This document shows, piece by piece, positions 36,909-47,600 of a stretch of 64,000 nt of DNA. Each line of letters begins with the position of its first letter. Position 1 is the first letter of the stretch. Under the pieces are notes generated by a model. The model was not told the origin of the DNA and ran no database searches. It saw only the letters and a program-made list of their open reading frames with translations. The DNA comes from Clostridiales bacterium. Lineage in GTDB: Bacteria > Bacillota > Clostridia > Lachnospirales > Lachnospiraceae. The stretch is from positions 62,001 to 126,000 of the forward strand of contig JAGZJZ010000003.1 of the NCBI GenBank assembly GCA_018365455.1, written 5' to 3'. Both the position numbers and the translations under genes were made by a program.

Positions 36909-38339
36909 CTATTTTATAACCGCCTCATAGTTTCCGTCTTTCACCTCTTGTTCCAGCGTAGTCTGTTTTTCCTCCATACACTGTATACCGGTCTTCTTTC
37001 CCGCCAGTAACTCCTGCATATAATTAGCAGTTGCCTCATTTACTTTTGTTGGCATTAAAACATCCAGGTTATTTCCCTGTTTTTCTGAATTTAATGCAGA
37101 ATCTGCCCAATCCATAAACAGAGAAGAAATCTGATAATTCTCGATTTTGGCATTGGTAGTAGCCGGCATATAAGATGCTTCATACCATTTCTGAACATTT
37201 TCTTCATTAAACATATATTCCATAAATTTAATTGCCGTAAATGTTTTGTCTGACTTCGCATTTACAACAAAAGATCCTCCCAAACCAAAAACTCCCGAAG
37301 TTTCAGTTCCGCTTGGGGAAGGTAAAAAGAAAAAGCCGCAGTCATCTCCTAATCCTTCTTCTCCACCGAAAGTTGCTACTTCCCAGGTTCCCGTTGGATA
37401 CATTGCTGCCTTTCCTGACAAAAACATTTTTCTAGCATCATCATGGGCCATTGCCAGCGGGGCATCGATTGTCCATCCATTTGTTACGATTTCGTGCAGC
37501 TTATCCAGCCCTTCTGCCAGTTTATCCTGGTTAAAACTCTGTTTTAATGCTAAAATTTCATTCATGGTATCACATCCGGCAAATGCATTGGTCCAAAGGC
37601 TCTTATAGTGATATCCTGGCCACTGGTCCAAATCATCAACCATAATCGGAAGTTCCCCTTTTTCTTTCAGAGTGGCACAGATTTCTTCAAATTCCTCATA
37701 GGTTTCCGGTTCTTTTAAACCATACTTCTCGAATGTTGCCCGGTTGTAAAACACTCCAAGAGCTTCAAGCTCATTACCGATTCCATATAATTTGCCATTA
37801 AAGGTACAGGAGGAGATGGCATTATCCATAAATAACTGATCCCATCCATGATCTGCAGCATAACTAGTCAAGTCAAATGCCAGACCAGAATTTGCCAGCA
37901 CCCCCAGATATCCTGCGCCAATCTCATAGCTGAATACATCCGGACCTTCGCCTGAATTAATTGCCGCCTTTATGGTTGTTCTCAGATCCTCCATCTTCAT
38001 TACGACACGTTCAACTTGTATTCCATGTTCCGCTGCAAACCCATCTGCCAATGCTTGCATCATGGTATTTCCATCACCATCCGTCATTCCATCCCATATC
38101 GTAATATCTGTATACTCCCCTGTTTCTTCGGAATCTTTGTTTTCCGCTGTATCTCCGGCATCTGTGGTTTTTGATTCGGTATTAGAATCTGCCTTTCCCG
38201 GGGTTTCTTCCTTTGCTTTTTCCGTTTTCATATCTGACGGACTTGTTTCTGCATTTTTTTGAACTGTTCCACTCATACATCCACTAAATACCATTGACGT
38301 TACTAATGCTGCAATTGTTAAAAAACCTTTTCTCCTCAT
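36909..38339 (-). CDS. Sugar ABC transporter substrate-binding lipoprotein (family 1)
   Basis: The 476-residue lipoprotein has a signal peptide ending at Cys21 (MVFSGCMSG), an acidic Thr/Glu/Asp-rich tether (about 25-75) and a family 1 extracellular solute-binding domain. GSFVVNAKSDK and FLSGKAAMYPTGTWEVA are typical of maltose and oligosaccharide binding proteins. AAAGGAGAAGTCT precedes ATG 38339; a longer GTG start was rejected. It is the first gene of the second sugar operon. Confidence 0.92.
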   Translation of the reverse strand: MRRKGFLTIAALVTSMVFSGCMSGTVQKNAETSPSDMKTEKAKEETPGKADSNTESKTTDAGDTAENKDSEETGEYTDITIWDGMTDGDGNTMMQALADGFAAEHGIQVERVVMKMEDLRTTIKAAINSGEGPDVFSYEIGAGYLGVLANSGLAFDLTSYAADHGWDQLFMDNAISSCTFNGKLYGIGNELEALGVFYNRATFEKYGLKEPETYEEFEEICATLKEKGELPIMVDDLDQWPGYHYKSLWTNAFAGCDTMNEILALKQSFNQDKLAEGLDKLHEIVTNGWTIDAPLAMAHDDARKMFLSGKAAMYPTGTWEVATFGGEEGLGDDCGFFFLPSPSGTETSGVFGLGGSFVVNAKSDKTFTAIKFMEYMFNEENVQKWYEASYMPATTNAKIENYQISSLFMDWADSALNSEKQGNNLDVLMPTKVNEATANYMQELLAGKKTGIQCMEEKQTTLEQEVKDGNYEAVIK

Positions 38340-38772
38340 AGACTTCTCCTTTCTATATCCCACCTGTGTTTTTAGATAACCTTATTATAAAGTTTTGGAA
38401 ATCTCTTTGGAATGTTCATTCTTATGAGGTATTTGTCAAAAATACATATTTGTTTCCAATATAATGCTTTTTTGATATCACAATTTTTCCATCCCTTTTC
38501 TGAGTTAATTTATCTAATATTCGTTATATTAACTTATTTATCCGTATTTTTAATAAGTATTTCGTTATAATGACGTATTCCATTTAAATCTTAGCAAATA
38601 AATAAGTAAAAAATTACAACCAAAATTTTAAGCAAAATTTTGATTGTTTTAACATAGCCTTAATTTGTCTATTTTATACATAAGTAAAAATCCTAACGTA
38701 ATCCAATTATCATACACCAAACATGGAACCAGGAGCAATTCTGATACAGCCATGCACACTAGTATCTGATAT
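38340..38772 (-). promoter_or_regulatory. Control region of the second sugar operon
   Basis: The stretch is very AT-rich and holds no gene. Near 38390 the minus strand has TTTATAATAAGG, a good -10, without a consensus -35 at the right spacing, fitting an activator-dependent promoter. The AraC regulator encoded just upstream is the likely activator. Its terminator lies within this region. Confidence 0.5.
38606..38646 (-). terminator. Terminator of the AraC-family gene
   Basis: On the minus strand CAATCAAAATTTT pairs with AAAATTTTGGTTG around GCTT and is followed by TAATTTTTT. It lies about 130 bases past the stop. Confidence 0.7.
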
Positions 38773-39603
38773 TTAGATATGTAACCGCAAACTTGTGCTC
38801 CGATATTCCGTGGGGCTGATCTTCGCGCGGTGTGTAAAAAAGTGTGTAAAACTTGTAATATTTTCAAATCCTGACCGCTCAGCAATTTCACTGACAGACA
38901 TGTCACTATTCTGCAACATCAGTTTAGATCGTTCAAAAATAATATTATTGCGCATAGCTATGGGCGAGCAGCCAAAATAATGTTTAAACCGATTAGAAAT
39001 ATAGGTAGGACTCATATGATATCGTTCAGCTAATACATGCAGTGATATCTGCTGGTTTTCCTGGCTGTTGACTAATTGAAATATACTCCAGAATGCTTTG
39101 GGAACATTCGCATTTAAACCCAGTCTCTTTTCAGCGATTAATTCCTCTACCAAATAGGCGACTAATTCTAACCCACAGGCCCTGTGCATTAATAGCTCTG
39201 ATAATTTATTCATTTCCTTATGCCCATCATAAAATCTGCAGAATATCTTTTCAAATCCCTCCCTGTCTTTTAGATAAGAAACCACCGGAAAGTTCAGTAT
39301 TTTCAATGCATCTACCGTATACTGAATCTTAAATGAAAAATGCCACCATAAAAACGTTGTCGGCTTTCCATCGGTCTTATAGTGACTATGCTCAACATTT
39401 TCAGGAATAATCACGATACTCCCCGGGCCCGTTTGATATTTCTGCCCGCCAATTTTTAAAACTGCAGAACCTTCTTTTAAATATGACATGATATAATATG
39501 GAATTTTACGGTTAAAGGAACCCATTTCTCTGCGTGTTTCCATGTTATATTCCATGATTTCCAAGTTCGCCATCTGCATAATCTGTGCTAAGTGCGGATT
39601 CAT
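38773..39603 (-). CDS. AraC-family transcriptional regulator
   Basis: The 276-residue regulator has an N-terminal cupin-type domain (GPGSIVIIPENVEHSHY and FLWWHFSFK) and a C-terminal double helix-turn-helix with LAERYHMSPTYISNRFKHYF and SEIAERSGFENITSFTHFF. GGGGAGGTTCCGGG precedes the ATG. It is encoded upstream of, and in the same direction as, the CUT1 transport operon, separated by a terminator, so it probably activates that operon in response to its sugar. Confidence 0.9.
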   Translation of the reverse strand: MNPHLAQIMQMANLEIMEYNMETRREMGSFNRKIPYYIMSYLKEGSAVLKIGGQKYQTGPGSIVIIPENVEHSHYKTDGKPTTFLWWHFSFKIQYTVDALKILNFPVVSYLKDREGFEKIFCRFYDGHKEMNKLSELLMHRACGLELVAYLVEELIAEKRLGLNANVPKAFWSIFQLVNSQENQQISLHVLAERYHMSPTYISNRFKHYFGCSPIAMRNNIIFERSKLMLQNSDMSVSEIAERSGFENITSFTHFFTHRAKISPTEYRSTSLRLHI

Positions 39604-39764
39604 CCCGGAACCTCCCCGTGTATGTAACCTCTGTTTTAAACTTTTTAATATTATAGCACCTTCCAGGAAGTATCACAACTTCCTTATTTTACCATACTTT
39701 CATTTTCATCTATTGATCAACTATATATACCTCCTTTTTCTCTCTCTCGCTTATACGCTTACAC

Positions 39765-39800
39765 AAAAAAAGTGGTTCACCAGCTATACTGATGAACCAC
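39765..39800 (-). terminator. Terminator of ppdK
   Basis: GTGGTTCA and TGAACCAC form a stem across a 13-base loop, followed by seven T on the minus strand. It lies about 60 bases past the ppdK stop codon. Confidence 0.8.
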
Positions 39801-39858
39801 CTAACTTTTACAGCTCTCATCCTATCAGATAAGGGCTGTATTCAGCTAATAGCAAATC

Positions 39859-42480
39859 TTATTTATTATTCAATGCTGCCTGTGCTGCTGCTAATCTAGC
39901 GATCGGCACACGGAATGGTGAGCAAGATACATAGCTCAAACCAATCTTATGGCAGAATTCTACGGATGAAGGATCTCCACCGTGTTCTCCACAGATACCA
40001 AGTTTGATGCCTGCATTTGTTGAACGGCCTTTCTTAACTGCCATTTCTACTAACTGGCCAACACCGTTCTGGTCTAATCTTGCAAATGGATCTGATTCGT
40101 AGATTTTTGCTTTGTAGTAAGCATCTAAGAACTTACCAGCATCATCACGTGAGAAACCAAATGTCATCTGTGTTAAATCGTTTGTACCGAATGAGAAGAA
40201 TTCAGCTTCTTCAGCAATTTCGTTAGCAAGTAAAGCTGCTCTTGGGATTTCGATCATAGTACCGATGTGGTAAACGATGTCAGATCCTTTTTCTTCTTTT
40301 ACTTTTTCTGCTGTTTCTACAACAACATCTTTAACGAATTTTAATTCTGTCTTATCGCCAACTAATGGGATCATGATTTCAGGAACTACGTTGAAACCTT
40401 TTTCAGCTTTCACTTCGATAGCAGCTTCCATTACGGCTCTTGTCTGCATTCTTGCAATTTCAGGATATGTTACTGCAAGACGGCATCCTCTGTGTCCCAT
40501 CATTGGGTTGAACTCATGTAATTCATCACATTTAGCTTTTACTTCTTCTGGTGTTAAGCCCATGTCTTTTGCTAATGCAGCGATATCTTCTGCATCAGTA
40601 GGAACGAACTCATGAAGAGGCGGATCTAAGTAACGAACTGTCATCGGCTTTCCTTCCAGAACTTCGTACATAGCTTTGAAGTCTGCTTTCTGGAATGGGA
40701 TTAATTCGTTAAGAGCTGCTTCTCTTGCTTCTACACTGTCAGAAAGGATCATTTTACGGATCTTAGGAATTCTGTCAGCTTCAAAGAACATATGCTCTGT
40801 ACGGCAAAGACCGATACCTTCAGCTCCTAATTTAACAGCGTTTGCTGTATCTGCAGGAGTATCTGCATTGGTTCTTACTTTCAATGTTTTGAATTTATCA
40901 GCCCATCTCATAATTCTTCCGAAGTCTCCGCTTACGGATGCTTCTTCTGTAGCGATGTCGCCTAAATAGATCTTACCTGTAGAACCGTCTAAGGAAATGT
41001 AATCTCCTTCTACAATCTTGTGTCCGCCAAGTTCGAAATATTTTGCTTCTTCATCAATTTTGATTTCTCCACAACCAGATACACAAGCTGTACCCATACC
41101 ACGTGCAACTACTGCTGCGTGAGATGTCATACCGCCACGTACTGTTAAGATACCTTCAGCTGCATGCATACCTTCGATATCTTCCGGAGATGTCTCAAGA
41201 CGAACTAAGATAACTCTTTCACCAGCTTCGTGAGCTGCTTTCGCTTCGTCTGCTGTGAAGTATACTTTACCTGCTGCTGCACCTGGAGATGCCGGAAGAG
41301 CAGATCCGATTACTTCGCCTGCTTTTAATGCTGCTGCATTAAAGGTAGGATGTAATAACTGATCCAGAGATTTAGCTTCGATTCTGCAAACTGCTTCTTC
41401 TCTTGTGATCTTTCCTTCATCAACTAAATCACAAGCGATTTTCAGAGCTGCCGGAGCTGTTCTCTTACCGTTACGTGTCTGTAAGAAGTATAATTTACCT
41501 TCCTGGATAGTGAATTCCATATCCTGCATATCACGGTAATGATTCTCTAATTTTTTAGCGATTGCCATAAATTCTTCATAGCATTCCGGTAAATCTTCTG
41601 CTAATTTGGAGATTGGCTGTGGTGTACGGATACCGGCAACAACGTCTTCACCCTGAGCGTTGATTAAGTATTCACCGTAGATACCATTGTCACCGGTAGA
41701 TGGGTTACGTGTAAATGCAACACCTGTTCCGGATGTTTCGCCCATGTTACCAAATACCATTGCCTGAACGTTTACAGCTGTTCCCCAGCTTCCAGGGATG
41801 TCGTTCATACGACGGTATACGATAGCACGAGGGTTGTCCCATGAACGGAATACTGCTTTAACAGCTTCCATTAACTGGATCTTAGGATCCTGTGGGAATT
41901 CTTCGCCCATTTTTTCTTTGTAGATTGCTTTGTATTTTGCAATTACTTCCTGTAAATCTTCTGCTGTAAGATCTGTATCGAATTTAGCACCTTTTTCTTC
42001 TTTTACATCTGTTAAGATACCTTCGAAGAAAGTTTTGCTCATTTCCATAACTACGTCAGAGAACATCTGGATAAATCTTCTATATGAGTCATAAGCGAAT
42101 CTTGGATTACCAGTTTTCTTAGCGAATCCTTCTACTGCAACATCATTTAAACCTAAGTTAAGAATTGTATCCATCATACCTGGCATAGAAGCTCTAGCTC
42201 CTGAACGTACAGATACTAATAATGGATCTTCAATATCACCAAATGTTTTGCCCTGGATTTTTTCCAGTTCTCCGATTGCTTTGAAAATCTGATCCTGCAC
42301 TTCTTCTGTAATCTTCTTGCCGCTATTGTAATAGTCTGTACAAGCTTCTGTCGTAACGGTGAAACCTTGAGGGATTGGAAGTCCTAAGTTAGTCATTTCA
42401 GCTAAGTTAGCACCTTTTCCACCAAGAAGGTTTTTCATACTTGCGTTTCCTTCTTTGAATAAGTAAACCCATTTTGCCAT
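39859..42480 (-). CDS. ppdK: Pyruvate, phosphate dikinase
   Basis: Interconverts PEP, AMP and PPi with pyruvate, ATP and Pi. The 873-residue enzyme has the full length of bacterial PPDK. The N-terminal ATP-grasp domain starts with KNLLGGKGANLAEM; the phospho-His domain has GGMTSHAAVVARGMG; the PEP/pyruvate barrel ends with LGICGEHGGDP containing the catalytic Cys. Codon use is strongly biased, as expected for a highly expressed gene. TTAGGAGGAATTAG precedes the ATG. It lies downstream of a phosphofructokinase with PPi-type signature on the same strand, suggesting linked PPi metabolism in glycolysis. Confidence 0.97.
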   Translation of the reverse strand: MAKWVYLFKEGNASMKNLLGGKGANLAEMTNLGLPIPQGFTVTTEACTDYYNSGKKITEEVQDQIFKAIGELEKIQGKTFGDIEDPLLVSVRSGARASMPGMMDTILNLGLNDVAVEGFAKKTGNPRFAYDSYRRFIQMFSDVVMEMSKTFFEGILTDVKEEKGAKFDTDLTAEDLQEVIAKYKAIYKEKMGEEFPQDPKIQLMEAVKAVFRSWDNPRAIVYRRMNDIPGSWGTAVNVQAMVFGNMGETSGTGVAFTRNPSTGDNGIYGEYLINAQGEDVVAGIRTPQPISKLAEDLPECYEEFMAIAKKLENHYRDMQDMEFTIQEGKLYFLQTRNGKRTAPAALKIACDLVDEGKITREEAVCRIEAKSLDQLLHPTFNAAALKAGEVIGSALPASPGAAAGKVYFTADEAKAAHEAGERVILVRLETSPEDIEGMHAAEGILTVRGGMTSHAAVVARGMGTACVSGCGEIKIDEEAKYFELGGHKIVEGDYISLDGSTGKIYLGDIATEEASVSGDFGRIMRWADKFKTLKVRTNADTPADTANAVKLGAEGIGLCRTEHMFFEADRIPKIRKMILSDSVEAREAALNELIPFQKADFKAMYEVLEGKPMTVRYLDPPLHEFVPTDAEDIAALAKDMGLTPEEVKAKCDELHEFNPMMGHRGCRLAVTYPEIARMQTRAVMEAAIEVKAEKGFNVVPEIMIPLVGDKTELKFVKDVVVETAEKVKEEKGSDIVYHIGTMIEIPRAALLANEIAEEAEFFSFGTNDLTQMTFGFSRDDAGKFLDAYYKAKIYESDPFARLDQNGVGQLVEMAVKKGRSTNAGIKLGICGEHGGDPSSVEFCHKIGLSYVSCSPFRVPIARLAAAQAALNNK

Positions 42481-42605
42481 TTTTACTAATTCCTCCTAAA
42501 ATGTATTTGTATATGTTAGTACAGAGTATCTGATCTCTGCATAACTACCATATCTGCGAGCTTTGCGCACAGTTTTATTTTAACACATATCCCATTCTAG
42601 TCAAG

Positions 42606-42640
42606 TGAAAAACCGCATTAATAACCGGTTATTGCGTATT
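42606..42640 (-). terminator. Second hairpin downstream of the phosphofructokinase gene
   Basis: The perfect palindrome AATAACCGGTTATT sits inside a CGCA/TGCG stem and is followed on the minus strand by GTTTTTCAC. Together with the hairpin at 42656-42702 it forms a tandem terminator. Confidence 0.6.
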
Positions 42641-42655
42641 TTTTTCAGTAATCCC

Positions 42656-42702
42656 GCAAAAATATAAGCCCTGCCGCTGTTTTTTGTCGCGTCAGAGCTT
42701 AT
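42656..42702 (-). terminator. First terminator downstream of the phosphofructokinase gene
   Basis: On the minus strand ATAAGCTCTGACGC pairs (one wobble, one mismatch) with GCGGCAGGGCTTAT around a poly-A loop and is followed by ATTTTTG. Confidence 0.7.
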
Positions 42703-42728
42703 GTCATTTACAATAAGTTACATATTTT

Positions 42729-43958
42729 TTATTTATAGACCAGATGTCTCGGAATACCGTCAACCATTACCGGAGGATAATCCCCCTGCACCAGTGGCTT
42801 TACATATGCCAGAAATTCATTGGTGACATAAGTTCCGTCTTTGGTAATCCATTCTCTTGGAACCAATTTTTCATCGTTTGCAATTTTGTGCACATCATAT
42901 ATGCCGGTTGCACACTGATAGGGATCATCCGATACACGGTCAATAACAACCATTTTTCCGGTATCTCCTTCATCCGCTGCTTTTACAGCGGCACCGCCAA
43001 CCATAAATGCTTCATTGATATCCACTCTGGATGCCACATGGGATGCGCTTCTTTGCAGCGTACTAAATTCCACGCCCCTTGTTTTACATCCAATCTCTGC
43101 TGAGATCAGGTTCGCCAGATAATCAGCAGTTCCGCTTAACTGTTTATGTCCAAATGCATCCACATAATCGGAGTTCTGGGAAAGTTCACATACATACCTT
43201 CCGTCTGCTAATTTAATGCCCTCGGAAACGGCCACCACGATGGAATGTTTTTTCTTGATCAGGGAACGTATTTTATCTAAAAATTTGGAAACATCAAACG
43301 GAAGTTCCGGCAGATAAATTAAGTCCGGTCCATCACAGTCTTCCCCTTTTGAAAGGGCCGCCGCTCCAGTAAGCCATCCGGCATTTCTGCCCATAATTTC
43401 GATAATTGTAACAATATCCTTCTTATAAGAAAGTCCCAGACCGTCCCGGATCACTTCTTTTGTGGACGTTCCAATGTATTTAGCTGCACTGCCAAAACCA
43501 GGCGTGTGATCGGTAAGTGCAAGATCATTGTCAATGGTTTTGGGCACGCCTACAAATTTCTGAGACTGTCCCGTAAGTATTGCATAGTCAGAAAGCTTCT
43601 TAATGGTGTCCATGGAGTCATTTCCGCCAATGTAGATAAAGCTGTCAATTTCCAGCCTGTTTAATATCTCAAATATCTTCTCATAGATATCTTTATCTTC
43701 ATGAATCTCCGGCAGTTTGTAACGGCAGGATCCCAGATAAGCCGATGGAGTTCTCTTCAATAATTCAATATCCAGGTCATTTTTAATATATTTCGACAGA
43801 TCAATGTATTTCTCGTCTAAAAACCCCTGAATTCCGTGAAGCATACCAAACACTTTATGAAATCCCCTGTCCCTGGCAGTTTTATATACACCGGCTAAAC
43901 TGGAATTAATAACTGCTGTGGGGCCACCCGATTGTCCTACAATAACATTTCTTTTCAT
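42729..43958 (-). CDS. 6-phosphofructokinase, probably pyrophosphate-dependent
   Basis: The 409-residue enzyme phosphorylates fructose 6-phosphate. The N-terminal motif GQSGGPTAVINSS and active-site PKTIDND (residues 139-145) are family hallmarks. The donor-site motif is GGNDS (111-115): Asp114 occupies the position that is Gly in ATP enzymes (GGDGS) and Asp in PPi enzymes (GGDDS), which favours PPi as phosphoryl donor. The enzyme is longer than the 320-residue ATP type, also fitting the PPi clade. It stands alone upstream of ppdK, whose reaction can supply or consume PPi. Confidence 0.92.
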   Translation of the reverse strand: MKRNVIVGQSGGPTAVINSSLAGVYKTARDRGFHKVFGMLHGIQGFLDEKYIDLSKYIKNDLDIELLKRTPSAYLGSCRYKLPEIHEDKDIYEKIFEILNRLEIDSFIYIGGNDSMDTIKKLSDYAILTGQSQKFVGVPKTIDNDLALTDHTPGFGSAAKYIGTSTKEVIRDGLGLSYKKDIVTIIEIMGRNAGWLTGAAALSKGEDCDGPDLIYLPELPFDVSKFLDKIRSLIKKKHSIVVAVSEGIKLADGRYVCELSQNSDYVDAFGHKQLSGTADYLANLISAEIGCKTRGVEFSTLQRSASHVASRVDINEAFMVGGAAVKAADEGDTGKMVVIDRVSDDPYQCATGIYDVHKIANDEKLVPREWITKDGTYVTNEFLAYVKPLVQGDYPPVMVDGIPRHLVYK

Positions 43959-44062
43959 GTCAATACCTCCGTCCTCGCATTCTGCACAAATTTATAGTTG
44001 CTATTATATCAAACAAATACAAAACATACAAGGTTTTTGTTAGGAAAGGTTACAATTTTACT

Positions 44063-44695
44063 TTATCTCCAGACTTTTAGCACATTTTCATATGCAATCT
44101 GCTTAGCCTCTTCCACAGTCACCTCATCCGTCCCTGCTTTCCCGTCCAGATAGTACCAAAATGCAGATATCTGCGGGAAAAGTCCAACTGCTGCGCGGTA
44201 ATAGGAAAGCTGCTTGGGAATCAGCTTTTCTTTGTATGCCTGATCCACTAACTCTCTGACAAAGCAGCGCAGCCCGCTGTCATATCCTTCCAGTTTCAGT
44301 ATGCTTTCCAAATGCTCCTGTTCCATTGTAATGGATTGTGCATGAAAGCACAGATACTGGAGCCAGCTTCTTCTGGTTTTATAATTTTTCTCCATATTGT
44401 TCAGGATTTCGTACATTTTATCTGCAAAACAATCTCTTTTCATCACACAATGAGCCATATCACAGATGCTTTTATGGATGTTGTAAAGAATCGCCTTAGT
44501 TATAATTTCTTCTTTACTTTGAAAATAGTCATATGCCGTACCCTTCCCAATTCCCGCTTTCTGCGTAATGTCGGATACCTTAATGGAATGTAAACTCATT
44601 CCCTCAAGTACCAGGTCATTAACCGCTTCATACATTGCAGTAACTTTTGTGGAATTCATCTGCAGCAGTTCCTGTATCTTTCCTGCGTCCATCAT
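44063..44695 (-). CDS. TetR-family transcriptional regulator
   Basis: The 210-residue regulator has the N-terminal TetR helix-turn-helix: IKVSDITQKAGIGKGTAYDYF (shown in part as ITQKAGIGKGTAYDYF), then SKEEIITKAI. The C-terminal ligand domain is all-helical. Its ATG follows the RND gene's stop codon with no gap; the ribosome site GGAGGAAATATAA lies inside the end of the RND gene, so the two are coupled. It probably represses the RND operon through the palindrome at 48961. Confidence 0.9.
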   Translation of the reverse strand: MMDAGKIQELLQMNSTKVTAMYEAVNDLVLEGMSLHSIKVSDITQKAGIGKGTAYDYFQSKEEIITKAILYNIHKSICDMAHCVMKRDCFADKMYEILNNMEKNYKTRRSWLQYLCFHAQSITMEQEHLESILKLEGYDSGLRCFVRELVDQAYKEKLIPKQLSYYRAAVGLFPQISAFWYYLDGKAGTDEVTVEEAKQIAYENVLKVWR

Positions 44696-47600
44696 TTATA
44701 TTTCCTCCTCTGTGATGTCTTCTTTTCTGTTAAACAAATCATAAATACATGGAACCACAATTAGAGTCAGCAGTGTCCCGTAAATCAGGCCGCCGATGGT
44801 TACAATTGCCATTGGCTGAACCATATCGGAACCCATTCCGATTCCCATAGCCATGGTGGAAAGTCCTAAGACAGTGGTCAGCGCCGTCATAATAATCGGT
44901 CGCAGTCTGGTCATTCCCGCTTCCACAATTGCTTCCCGTTTCTCCATACCTCCTTTTCTCAACTGGTTAATATAATCAACCAGAACAATACCATTGTTTA
45001 CAATAATTCCGGACAGCATTACGAATCCGATCATAGCTATAACACTGACAGGGTTATTGGTAAAAAACAACCCTAACAATCCCCCGGTAAACGCAAGAGG
45101 TATGGTAAACATAATGATAAACGGAGAAAGCAGTGACTGAAACTGCGCCACCATGATCAGATACATAAATACCACAGCAAGACCAAGCATTTTATATACT
45201 TCTGTCATGGATTCATTTATCGTCTGATCCTCCCCTGCCATCTCTACAGTGTAACCTTTAGGCACTTCATATTCTGCCAGCTTTTTATTAATTTCATCCG
45301 ATACAATACCGATATTTGCATCTTTATCCAATCCGGCCGTCACCGTTACATAACGGGTCTGTGCCTCCCTGTTAATCGAAGTAAAGCCTTCCGTATCCAC
45401 AAATTTAACAATATCCATAAGCGGTACATCTTTTTCTTTTCCTTCTGCATCTTTTCCTGTAATGCGGAGTTTTTTAATTTCATCTCTGGTTAGCGCTTTG
45501 TCCCCGCCATCCATTACTATCACCGAATAATCTTTTGCATCTGCTGAAATGGTAGTTGCGGATTTCGCTTCCGCCAGCTTTCCCTGGAGATATTGGAATA
45601 CCTGGGCAACAGTCAGCTGATATTCGGAAGCTGCCATTTTATCTACCACCAGACGCATTTCCTGGGTCTTCTCCTCAATTCCGTCTGAAATATCCTGCGT
45701 ACCTTTTACATCTGTTACAATTTCCGCGACATCCGTTGCGATTTCCTTGATGGTATCCAGTTCACGCCCTTTCACCTTAATGGATACCCCGCTGCCGCCT
45801 AATGCCGACATATCCATGCTGGAAGTCTCTACCTCTATTTCACAGGGAAATCCTTTTGTTCTGTTTTTAATCTCTTGTGCTATCTTCTCGTTAGTGGCTT
45901 TCTTTTTTTCACTCAATAGCACATACATGGTTACTTTATTGGTTTTTGACTTTCCTGCACCCATCATACCGATGCCGGAATTACCCGCCATTGCTCCCAC
46001 ATCGGTCACATCCGGGATATTCAGAATTTCTTCCATAACTTTATCTGACATTTCACCAGTGTCTTTTAAGGTCGCTTCATCCGGCATGGTCAGACTCACA
46101 TTCATCTGGGTACTCTCCATATCAGCCATAAAAGCAGTTCCTCTGGATACCGCCAATACACCGCTCAGTATCAGCAGAACTATGGAACCAATCAGTACAA
46201 CCGGTTTAAACCGAAGTGCCAGCTTAATAATTTTTCCATAGCCCCCTATCAACCGGTCCAGTACCTTACTCTGCTTTTCTGCGGTATTTTTTAACAGTCC
46301 GGCTCCCATCATCGGTACCAGCGTCAGTGCTACCACAAGACTCGCCAGCAGTGAAAACGCTATGGTAAGCCCCATGTCCACAAAAAGCTGCCTGGTAATT
46401 CCTTTTGTAAATACAATGGGTGCAAATACACAAATCGTTGTCAATGTGGATGCCGCAATTGCACCTGCAACCTGATGGGCGCCTTCTACAGCCGCCTTTT
46501 TCACCGGAAGTCCTTCTGTCCTCAGACGGTAGATATTCTCGATTACAACAATGGAATTGTCTACCAGCATTCCCACACCCAGTGCAAGCCCAGACAAAGA
46601 AATGACATTTAAGGTAATTCCGGTAAAATACATCAGAACTATCGCTGTCATAATACTGATCGGAATAGAGAATGCAATAACCAGTGTGGGACGAAAACTC
46701 TTTAGAAATAAGAACAGTACAAGTATTGCCAGTATACCACCCATAATCATATTCTGGAGTACCGAATCCACTACCAGGTCTATGTATACTCCCTGATCCA
46801 TCAGGGTAATAAAGTGCGCCTGAGGATTTGCCTGGGTCAGTTCTTCAAATCTGGCTTTGATCCGGTCCGAAACCTCTCCGGTAGAATATCCCGACTGTTT
46901 CTGCATGGTAAACAGAATTCCGGCATGACCGTTAATCTTTGCATATACCTCGTCACTGTTATCCGTTACGGCTACGTCTGCCACATCCGATAATTTTACG
47001 GGGTCTATACCATCTATATGCATATCCATTAAAACCAGACCGGATAAATCTTCCACCTCTGTAATCTTATCTCCTACCCGTACCAGATAATCTACCCCGT
47101 CTTCTGTAACGTATCCGGCGGGCATGGTAAAGTTCTGGGCAGCCAGAATCCCTTTTACCATATCCGTTGTTACAATCTGATCCAGATCTGCTTGATCATA
47201 AGCTGCATCCCGCTGGGAATTCAGCTGATCTTTTGCGGATTTCAGTTCTTTTTCACCATTGTTTAACTCAGCCTTGCCAGCTGCCAGTTCGATAGCAGCC
47301 GTTACCTTCTGCCTGTTTAGTTCTCCCAGCGCTTCCGCAACGGTTGCCTGTCCGGTTGCAATTTGCTCTTTCGCAGTTTCCAGCTGTACTTTCGCAGTTT
47401 CTAACTGGAGAGAACCTTCATCCAGCTGTGCTTTTCCATTCGTGATCTGATTCTGAAGTGCCTCAAGCTGGGACTTCAACACTTCAATCTGCTCTTTTCC
47501 CTGGGCAGCCTGTTTTTTGCCCTCTTCTATCAATGCCTCACCCACTGCTGTCTGATCCATGCCGGAAGATGCCTGCGACGCTTTTTCCAGCAGCGTCTTG

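Noticed and set aside
38649..38906. 85-codon minus-strand frame overlapping the end of the second AraC gene
   Set aside because: It is out of frame with a clear AraC protein and has no ribosome site; shadow frame.
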